Assembly: GCA_036742665.1 (NCBI GenBank)
Contig: DAINQP010000086.1
Location: 1-21,903 of the forward strand
Length of the DNA stretch: 21,903 nt
From: Gp6-AA40 sp036742665
Lineage (GTDB): Bacteria; Acidobacteriota; Vicinamibacteria; Vicinamibacterales; UBA2999
Direction of reading: 5' to 3'
This document shows positions 14,328 to 21,903 of this stretch, in pieces. A program made the position numbers and the translations under genes. The notes beneath the pieces are model-generated. The model was given only the letters and a program-made list of their open reading frames with translations. It was not told where the DNA came from and ran no database searches. Each line of letters begins with the position of its first letter. Position 1 is the first letter of the stretch.

Positions 14328-15182
14328 TCAAAAGAGTTCTCCGTTCGCTATCGTTGCCGCCAGCTGATACGTCCCCCGCGCGGGCGTCGTCGCGAACCCT
14401 TCAGCGACGAGGGCGCGGTTGCCGAGCCCCGCATCCGGGCGCGAGAGGCCAGTCACTCGCGCCAACTCGCCGGGGATCGTCATGCCCGCGCCGGCAAGAA
14501 AGCAGCGCGCAATCTCCCGCAGAGCGGTCTGACGATTTACGCGCTGCATCAAGGCGTCAGGAAACCTGCCGACGCCCAACGTCCAGATGTAGGTGAATTT
14601 CGGCACGTAGGCGACTTCGCTCGGGACGACTATCATCGCGGCCTGTAGTTCGTCGATCGCGCGTGTGAACGCCACGCGATCGGCGACGCGCGACTCGACG
14701 CGCAAGTCCGACGTGGCCATCTCCCATTCCCTGCGGAGGACCTTGAGGACGGCGCGGGCGTTCCGGCTCAATCGCTTCGTCTCTTCCGATCGACGCATGC
14801 CCCATATCGCATGGAAATGCGGCACCATGCGCGGCGCAACGAACATCGCCTTGCCGCGCGAGAGTTTGGCGTAATAGACCTTGCCCCGGCGGACGAGCTG
14901 GTCCTTCAAGTTCCAGGTCACGGAGGACTCCGGGTCCTTCTGCACATTGCGAGGCAGCACCGCATCACGACGGCCGCACACGGCGACGTACAACGACGGG
15001 CCAGGCCGCCGCGAATCAGTCATGCATGCCGCGAAGCCGACCCGCTCGACGAAGCGCTCAGCCTCGAGCACGGTGCATACGGTGCGGGTGCCCTCGCGGC
15101 ACCAGCGCTCGTCGCGGTAGTCCTCGAATTCCGGGGAGATCTGCGGCCGGCGATGAGCCTGCCGTACGGACCCGCGTCGCAT
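14328..15182 (-). CDS. AlkZ-related winged-helix-type protein
   Basis: This is a 284-aa cytoplasmic protein resembling the AlkZ-related group, distant relatives of the AlkZ/YcaQ DNA glycosylases. Features I use: FVERVGFAACMT (residues 44-55), SLYVAVCGRRD (63-73), VTWNLKDQLVRRGKVYYAKL (88-107), FVAPRMVPHFHAIWG (114-128), and a C-terminal helical part IARCFLAGAGMTIPGELARVTGL where AlkZ-type winged helices occur. I do not see the QxQ-type catalytic motif of true AlkZ, so glycosylase activity should not be assumed. The protein is basic (many Arg), which fits nucleic-acid binding. ATG at 15182 has no clear Shine-Dalgarno; the first ~35 residues are poorly conserved-looking and the start may lie downstream. 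It is divergent from the ankyrin gene. Confidence 0.55.
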   Translation of the reverse strand: MRRGSVRQAHRRPQISPEFEDYRDERWCREGTRTVCTVLEAERFVERVGFAACMTDSRRPGPSLYVAVCGRRDAVLPRNVQKDPESSVTWNLKDQLVRRGKVYYAKLSRGKAMFVAPRMVPHFHAIWGMRRSEETKRLSRNARAVLKVLRREWEMATSDLRVESRVADRVAFTRAIDELQAAMIVVPSEVAYVPKFTYIWTLGVGRFPDALMQRVNRQTALREIARCFLAGAGMTIPGELARVTGLSRPDAGLGNRALVAEGFATTPARGTYQLAATIANGELF

Positions 15183-15220
15183 GGTTCTGCACGAATGTTA
15201 TCGAAGACAGGCATCAAATC

Positions 15221-15253
15221 GCGCGGGGTCGGACCGCGCCTTGGCGATAGAAT
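15221..15253 (+). promoter_or_regulatory. Candidate promoter/operator of the ankyrin-DUF1592-DUF1552 operon
   Basis: TAGAAT at 15248-15253 sits 6 bases before the ATG at 15260, which would put the transcription start at or next to the start codon, giving a leaderless message. No -35 is clear and no Shine-Dalgarno is present. Just upstream, GCGCGG (15221-15226) and CCGCGC (15234-15239) form an inverted repeat with a 7-base spacer, a possible operator. Confidence 0.3.
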
Positions 15254-15259
15254 ACGCTA

Positions 15260-16831
15260 ATGTTTTTGCGATTGCGCGCGCGCCCGGCCCTTGCCGCGGC
15301 AGGGCTCGTCGCCGCACTGCTGCCAGCACCGGCGAGCGCAGCCGAACCGGCAGCGCCGCTCGTCGATGCGTCTGCGCGCGGCGACATCACGGCGGTGCGC
15401 GCGCTCATCGTGAAGAAGGTTGACGTCAACGCGCCACGCATCGACGGCATGACCGCGCTGCACGCCGCGGTGCATGCCGATCGGCTGGACATCGCGGACG
15501 CCCTGCTGCGTGCCGGCGCGAAAGCGGCTGCCGTCGATCGCTACGGTGTGACACCGCTCTATCTGGCGGCGGTCAACGGCAATGCCGACTTGATCCGTCG
15601 CTTGCTCGAGGCCGGCGTCGATCCGAATGCCGTCGACCCCGGCGGGGAGACCGCCTTGATGACGGCGGCGCGGACCGGTGCGCCGGCCGCACTGCGCGTC
15701 CTCCTCGAACGCGGCGCTCTCGTCGACGCTCGTGAACCTGAGTTCGGACAAACGGCGCTGATGATCGCGGTCCGGGAAAATCAGGATGCGGCCGTGCAGA
15801 TCCTGCTCGAGGCCGGTGCGTCGCCAAATGCGCAAACACGGAAGGCGCCGACGCCCGCGTTCGTGCCGCCCTGCAAAGGTACTGGCTGCGGATCGGAAGG
15901 CGTCGGCATCAACCGCGGCGGCGTGCCGGATCGCGGCCGACGCGCTGAGGTCAAGGGCGGCATGACACCGCTGCTCTACGCATCGCGCGACGGCAATGTG
16001 TCCGCGGCCCGGCGGCTGATCGATGCGGGCGCAGACCTCGAGCTGGGCGACGGGAACAACATCCGGCCGCTGCTCATGTCGCTGCTCAACAACAATCTCG
16101 AGGTCGCGCGGCTATTGCTGTCGAAACGCGCCAACGTCAACGCCGACGACTTCTGGGGCCGGACACCATTGTGGGCGGCGGTCGAATACCGCAACCTCGA
16201 CATGAACAACAACGATCAGGACAGCCCGACCGACAATGACGTCGATCGCGCGCCGATTCTGGTCATGATCAAGGAGCTCATCGCCGGGGGCGCGAACGTG
16301 AACGCGCGCACCCGTGAGCTGGCGCCAGTCCGGCGCTGGCTCTACTCACTGAATGAAGTCTCGTGGGTAGACTTCACCGGCCAGACGCCGTTCCTCCGCG
16401 CCGCCCTGTCGGCCGATACGGCGACGATGCGGCTGCTCGTCGAGCACGGCGCTGACCCCAACCTGCCGACGCTGGCGGGCACGACACCGCTGATGGCGGC
16501 TGCGGGCGTCAACTGGGTCGTGGCGCAGACCTATACCGAGTCCGTGCAGGCACGCCTCGACGCCGTGAAGCTGTGCGTCGAGCTCGGCGCCGATGTGAAC
16601 GCCACCAACTCGATGGGACTGACCGCGCTCCTCGGCGCCGTGAATCGCGGATCGAACGACATCATCGAGTTTCTCGTACAGCGCGGCGCGCGCCTCGACA
16701 TCAAAGACAAGGAAGGCCGCACGCCGCAGCGTTGGGCTGAAGGCGTGTTCCTCGCCGCGGTTGGCGCCGAGCGCAAGCCGGCGACAATCGCGCTGGTCGA
16801 TCGATTGATTGCCGAGTCACAGAAGAAATGA
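15260..16831 (+). CDS. Exported ankyrin-repeat protein
   Basis: This is a 523-aa protein with a signal peptide (LRLRARPALAAAGLVAALL..., cleaved near ASA-AEPA, residue 28) followed almost entirely by ankyrin repeats. About nine or ten units are visible, for example GMTALHAAVHADRLDIADAL (about 60-79), GVTPLYLAAVNGNADLIRRL, GETALMTAARTG, GQTALMIAVRENQDAAVQIL, then, after a loop with two cysteines (PPCKGTGCGS, near 205-214), GMTPLLYASRDGNVSAARRL and further units to residue ~500. Several long insertions (NNNDQDSPTDNDVDR near 318; RRWLYSLNEVSWVDF near 360) break the solenoid. Ankyrin solenoids bind other proteins; the partner here could be the co-encoded DUF1592 or DUF1552 protein (inference). Its TGA overlaps the next ATG (ATGA). 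Confidence 0.88.
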   Translation: MFLRLRARPALAAAGLVAALLPAPASAAEPAAPLVDASARGDITAVRALIVKKVDVNAPRIDGMTALHAAVHADRLDIADALLRAGAKAAAVDRYGVTPLYLAAVNGNADLIRRLLEAGVDPNAVDPGGETALMTAARTGAPAALRVLLERGALVDAREPEFGQTALMIAVRENQDAAVQILLEAGASPNAQTRKAPTPAFVPPCKGTGCGSEGVGINRGGVPDRGRRAEVKGGMTPLLYASRDGNVSAARRLIDAGADLELGDGNNIRPLLMSLLNNNLEVARLLLSKRANVNADDFWGRTPLWAAVEYRNLDMNNNDQDSPTDNDVDRAPILVMIKELIAGGANVNARTRELAPVRRWLYSLNEVSWVDFTGQTPFLRAALSADTATMRLLVEHGADPNLPTLAGTTPLMAAAGVNWVVAQTYTESVQARLDAVKLCVELGADVNATNSMGLTALLGAVNRGSNDIIEFLVQRGARLDIKDKEGRTPQRWAEGVFLAAVGAERKPATIALVDRLIAESQKK

Positions 16832-19122
16832 AGGGGACGATCTTCGCCGCGGCCGCGCTCCTGGTCTTCGTTGGATTGACCAGGGTCGAGACACAGAATT
16901 CGACGTCCACCGGTCCCGCCTCACAACCCTCGGCGGGTGCCCAGAACACCATCGATCGGTACTGCGTGACCTGCCACAACCCGCGCTTGAAAACGGGTGG
17001 CCTCGTGCTCGACGGGGTGCCTCTGGCCACTGCCGCGAGCGACGCGCACACGTGGGAGAAGGTGATTCGCAAGGTCCGCACCGGCATGATGCCGCCGACC
17101 GGCGCGCCGCGTCCCGATCGCGCGACGCTGGACAGCCTCGCAGCCGCCGTCGAGACCACGCTCGACCGTGCCGCAGCCGCCGCACCCAACCCTGGCGCTC
17201 CCACACTCCATCGACTCAATCGGACTGAGTACGGCAACGCCGTACGTGATCTCCTCGATCTTCCCATTGACGCCGCAGCGCTGCTGCCAGGCGACGATTC
17301 CAGCGAGGGATTCGACAACCAGGCGAGCGTACTCAGCGTGTCGCCGTCGTTGATGCAGGCCTACGTCACCGCGGCGGCGAAGATCAGTCGCCTTGCCGTT
17401 GGCGATCCGACGATCAGCGCCGATATCACGACCTACGTCGCGCCGCGTGGATTGTCGCAGGCCGAGCACCGCGAAGGACTGCCGCTTGGCACGCGCGGCG
17501 GCCTGCTGGTGCAACACGTCTTTCCACTCGACGCTGAATATGAATTCAGAATCGGGCGCGCCGGCGGCGGGCTGTTCGGCCTCACTCCGGTCGGCACCGA
17601 CGATTCGGTCGAGGTCTCGATCAACGGCGAGCGTGTCCGTGTGCTCGACCGCACTACACGCGGTCCGCTGCGGCTGAAGATTCCCGCGGGACCACAAACG
17701 ATTGGGGTCGCGGTCGTCCGCAAGTCAAACGCGCGCGGGGTGGACGATCTGTTCTCCGAACACGCGGCAAGTGCCGGCGTGACGAACCTGGTGATCAACG
17801 GGCCGCTGAATCCAACTGGCCCCGGGGACACGCCGAGCCGCCGCAAGATCTTCATCTGTACTCCCGGCCCCGGCGTACCTGAAGAGCCATGCGCGCGCAG
17901 CATTCTCGCCAGGCTCGCGACGCGTGCGCTCCGTCGACCGGTGAACGAAAAAGACGCGACAATCTCGATGCTGATGGAGTTCTTCGAGTCGGGCCGCACG
18001 CTGCGCGGCTTCGAGACCGGCGTCCAGTACGCGCTGGCGCGCCTGCTCGTCGACCCACAGTTCATCTACCGGTTCGAACGCACGCCTACGATGGTGCGCG
18101 CCGGTGCCGTCTACCGCCTCAGCGATCTCGAGCTCGCCTCTCGGCTGTCGTTCTTCCTGTGGAGCAGCATCCCCGATGACGAACTGATTCGCGTGGCCGC
18201 GTCCGGCCGGCTGGACAATCCCGCCGTCATCGAGCAGCAGACGCGCCGCATGCTCGCCGACGACCGGTCACGCGCGTTGGTGAACAATCTCGCCGGTCAG
18301 TGGCTGATGCTTCGTCAGCTCGACGACATTGCACCCGTCACCAGGGAGTTCGACGGCAACCTTCGCTACGCCTTCCGTCGGGAAACCGAACTGCTGTTCG
18401 AGACGATCGTTCGAGAGGATCGCAGCATCCTCGACCTCATCGACGCCGACTACACGTTTGTTGACGAGCGTCTCGCCCGTCACTATGGCATCCCGAACGT
18501 TCGCGGCAGTCGTTTCCGGCGTGTCGCATTAGACGAGGGGGCGCGGCGCGGATTGCTGGGACACGGCAGCCTGCTGACGGTGACGTCGGCTGGCAATCGC
18601 ACGTCAGCGGTAAAGCGCGGCAAGTGGATCCTCGAGAATCTGCTCGGCGCACCGGTGCCGCAGCCACCGCCCGGCGTTGAAACCAATCTCGCCACCGCTC
18701 CGGGCGCGGCCCCGACATCTGTCCGCCAGCGGCTCGAGCAGCATCGCGCCAGCCCAACCTGCGCCGCGTGCCACGCGGTCATGGATCCCGTCGGCTTCTC
18801 GCTGGAGAACTTCGATCTCATCGGCGAGTATCGCGCTGAGGACGAGGGCGTTCCGGTGAACGCGACGGGAACACTCGCCGATGGCACGACGCTCGACGGC
18901 CCGGCCAGCCTGCGCAAAGCGCTGCTCGACCGGCGCGGCGCCGTTGCCTCGACCGCCGCCGAAAAGCTGCTAACCTACGCGTTGGGCCGGCGAGTCGACT
19001 ACTTCGACATGCCCGCCGTGCGCGGCATCGTTCGCGACGCGGCTCGTCAGAATTACCGCTTCTCCTCGCTCATCACGGGGATCGTGAAGAGCGTCCCGTT
19101 TCAAATGAAGAAGGCGGAGTAA
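16828..19122 (+). CDS. Secreted DUF1587/DUF1592/DUF1588/DUF1585 protein with cytochrome-c-like motifs
   Basis: This is a 764-aa exported multi-domain protein, common in Planctomycetota, Verrucomicrobiota and Acidobacteriota. A signal peptide (1-22) is followed by a Planctomycete-type cytochrome c motif with Cys46, Cys49 and His50 (YCVTCHNPRLKTGGL). DUF1587 comes next (LHRLNRTEYGNAVRDLL, about 130-146), then a beta domain, the DUF1595-like helical part (LARLATRALRRPV, about 359-371), DUF1592 (LASRLSFFLWSSIPDDELIR, about 435-454), DUF1588 with a second CxxCH at 645-649 (CAACHAVMDPVGFSLENFD) and DUF1585 at the C-terminus (FSSLITGIVKSVPFQ). Two CxxCH motifs suggest haem binding and electron transfer; the true activity is unknown. 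It is coupled to the ankyrin gene by ATGA and to the DUF1552 gene by a TAATG overlap. Confidence 0.92.
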   Translation: MKGTIFAAAALLVFVGLTRVETQNSTSTGPASQPSAGAQNTIDRYCVTCHNPRLKTGGLVLDGVPLATAASDAHTWEKVIRKVRTGMMPPTGAPRPDRATLDSLAAAVETTLDRAAAAAPNPGAPTLHRLNRTEYGNAVRDLLDLPIDAAALLPGDDSSEGFDNQASVLSVSPSLMQAYVTAAAKISRLAVGDPTISADITTYVAPRGLSQAEHREGLPLGTRGGLLVQHVFPLDAEYEFRIGRAGGGLFGLTPVGTDDSVEVSINGERVRVLDRTTRGPLRLKIPAGPQTIGVAVVRKSNARGVDDLFSEHAASAGVTNLVINGPLNPTGPGDTPSRRKIFICTPGPGVPEEPCARSILARLATRALRRPVNEKDATISMLMEFFESGRTLRGFETGVQYALARLLVDPQFIYRFERTPTMVRAGAVYRLSDLELASRLSFFLWSSIPDDELIRVAASGRLDNPAVIEQQTRRMLADDRSRALVNNLAGQWLMLRQLDDIAPVTREFDGNLRYAFRRETELLFETIVREDRSILDLIDADYTFVDERLARHYGIPNVRGSRFRRVALDEGARRGLLGHGSLLTVTSAGNRTSAVKRGKWILENLLGAPVPQPPPGVETNLATAPGAAPTSVRQRLEQHRASPTCAACHAVMDPVGFSLENFDLIGEYRAEDEGVPVNATGTLADGTTLDGPASLRKALLDRRGAVASTAAEKLLTYALGRRVDYFDMPAVRGIVRDAARQNYRFSSLITGIVKSVPFQMKKAE

Positions 19123-20459
19123 TGTTCATCAGCAAGAAGCACCTCTCCCGGCGAACATTCCTTCGCGGCGCAGGCGTGACGCTGGCACTGCCGCTGCTCG
19201 ATTCGATGGTACCCGCGGCCACCGCGCTGGCGCAGTCCGCAGCCACTCCGAAGACGCGCATGGGCTGCATCTACATCCCGCATGGCGCAACGATGGACAA
19301 GTGGACGCCGGCCCAAGTGGGGAAAGGTTTTCAGTTCTCCGAGATCCTGCAGCCGCTCGAGCCGTTCCGCGATCGCGTGAACGTGATCAGCGATCTCGCC
19401 CACGCGCCCGTCGCACCGTGGAGCGGCGAAGACACAGGCGGAGCTGAGAATCACGTGCGCGCGGCGGCGGTGTTCCTCAGCGGCGCGCATCCTGTGAAGA
19501 AGAACGAGGCCTTTGTCGGCGCGACCGTCGATCAGATCGCGGCGCAGCACGTTGGCCAGGACACGCCGTTGCCGTCGATCGAGATGGCGCTGGAGCCGCT
19601 CAACCTGTCATGCGGCGATGCCGGCTTCACCTGCGCGTATCGCAACACGCTGTCGTGGAAGTCGGCGACGTTGCCGATGCCGATGGAGAACAACCCGCAG
19701 ATCGTCTTCGAGCGGCTGTTCGGCGACGGCAGCACCGACGCGCAGCGCCAGGAGCGGCGCAACCAGGCGCGCAGCCTGCTCGACTCGATTCGCGATCAGG
19801 TGCCGACGCTGGAAAAAGATCTGCCGGCCAGCGATCGCCGCCGGCTTCGTGAGTACCTCGACGAAGTGCGCGAGATCGAACGGCGCGTGAAGCAGGTCGA
19901 TGCCACGCTCTCGCGCAATCTGGATCTACCCGATGCGCCAGTCGGCATCCCGGCAGACTTCGAGTCGCATCTCAAGTTGATGTTCGACCTGCAGGTGCTG
20001 GCTTACAAGTCCGAGATCACCCGCATCTCGACGCTGATGCTCGCCCGCGAGAACAGCAACGCGGTCTATACGGCGACCGGCGTCCGCGACGGCTTCCACA
20101 ATGCCTCGCATCACTCGAACGAACGCAAGAACATGGACCAGTTCGCGGTGATCAACCGGTATCACATCAAGATGCTGGGCTATTTCCTCGAACGGCTGCA
20201 GGCGACGCCCGATGGCGATGGCAACCTGCTCGATCACGCGATGATTCTCTACGGCAGCAGCTTGAGCGACGGCAACGAGCACAATTTCGACCCGCTGCCC
20301 GTCGTACTCGCCGGCGGCGCGTCAGGACAGCTCACCGGCAACCGTCACCTGCGCCACACGCCGCATACGCCGATGTCGAACCTGCTGCTCGCGATGCTGC
20401 ACAAGATGGGCGCCAAGGTGGACACCATCGGCGACAGCTCTGCGCCGCTCGAGGTCTAG
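19122..20459 (+). CDS. Tat-exported DUF1552 family protein
   Basis: This is a 445-aa DUF1552 protein. The twin-arginine signal is LSRRTFLRGAGVTLALPLLD (residues 8-27), indicating export in folded form, often with a cofactor or metal. Family features include GCIYIPHGATMDKWTP (about 48-63), FRDRVNVISDLAH (about 85-97), RREYLDEVREIERR-like coiled segment near 245-255, HNASHHSNERKNMDQF (about 325-340) and the C-terminal YGSSLSDGNEHNFDPLPVVL (about 376-395), which resembles the metal-site region of DUF1501-type and alkaline-phosphatase-superfamily proteins. DUF1552 genes regularly follow DUF1592 genes; this one overlaps its partner by one base (TAATG). Activity is unknown. It ends 6 bp before the convergent dnaK stop. 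Confidence 0.92.
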   Translation: MFISKKHLSRRTFLRGAGVTLALPLLDSMVPAATALAQSAATPKTRMGCIYIPHGATMDKWTPAQVGKGFQFSEILQPLEPFRDRVNVISDLAHAPVAPWSGEDTGGAENHVRAAAVFLSGAHPVKKNEAFVGATVDQIAAQHVGQDTPLPSIEMALEPLNLSCGDAGFTCAYRNTLSWKSATLPMPMENNPQIVFERLFGDGSTDAQRQERRNQARSLLDSIRDQVPTLEKDLPASDRRRLREYLDEVREIERRVKQVDATLSRNLDLPDAPVGIPADFESHLKLMFDLQVLAYKSEITRISTLMLARENSNAVYTATGVRDGFHNASHHSNERKNMDQFAVINRYHIKMLGYFLERLQATPDGDGNLLDHAMILYGSSLSDGNEHNFDPLPVVLAGGASGQLTGNRHLRHTPHTPMSNLLLAMLHKMGAKVDTIGDSSAPLEV

Positions 20460-20465
20460 CCGTCC

Positions 20466-21903
<1,438 letters not shown>

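Noticed and set aside
16921..17697. Minus-strand open frame of 258 codons inside the DUF1592 gene
   Set aside because: It is antisense to clear DUF1587-family sequence and shows no domain features.
20460..20465. Possible terminator between the DUF1552 and dnaK stop codons
   Set aside because: Only six bases separate the genes and I see no hairpin with a T-run on either strand.

Overview
The window is a GC-rich stretch (roughly 60-65% G+C by eye) of bacterial chromosome. An Oar-like TonB-dependent outer-membrane protein, a DUF1592/DUF1552 secreted pair with cytochrome-c-like CxxCH motifs, DUF6178, DUF3500, and many secreted proteins of unknown role point to Acidobacteriota, most likely a soil lineage near Vicinamibacteria. 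This placement is inferred from gene content only. I see no tRNA, rRNA, CRISPR array, transposase or phage gene.

Layout. 1-4566 (+): the 3' part of an Oar-like TonB-dependent receptor, then a membrane histidine kinase whose sensor resembles an ABC-transporter substrate-binding protein. The kinase is followed by what looks like a frameshifted remnant of its response regulator (about 4493-4570) and by a small exported OB-like protein on the minus strand (4573-5022). That small gene carries a perfect 34-bp inverted repeat. 5226-8617: two class I methyltransferases (+) flank a minus-strand DUF6178 protein, with overlapping 3' ends at 6049-6080. 8607-9812 (-): an exported M19 (renal-dipeptidase family) peptidase.

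9913-12096 (+): a tightly overlapping three-gene unit with an exported DUF3500 protein, an EF-hand-containing exported protein like the N-terminal part of HupE/UreJ-type proteins, and a pirin that has lost its middle third in frame. 12113-13300 (-): DoxX-like membrane protein, YCII/DGPF protein and DUF1330 protein, divergent from an AraC-family regulator (13404-14288, +). A five-unit heptad repeat lies in the shared promoter region. 14328-15182 (-): an AlkZ-related winged-helix-type protein. 15260-20459 (+): an ankyrin-repeat exported protein, a DUF1587/1592/1588/1585 cytochrome-like protein and a Tat-exported DUF1552 protein, joined by 4-bp and 1-bp overlaps. 20466-21903 (-): the C-terminal three quarters of DnaK, running off the window edge.

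Much of the window is an export-oriented gene set: outer-membrane receptor, periplasmic dipeptidase, DUF3500/EF-hand pair, ankyrin/DUF1592/DUF1552 operon. The points most worth a second look are the internally deleted pirin, the 34-bp inverted repeat next to a decayed response regulator, the heptad array in the AraC/DUF1330 promoter, and the ankyrin-DUF1592-DUF1552 operon.
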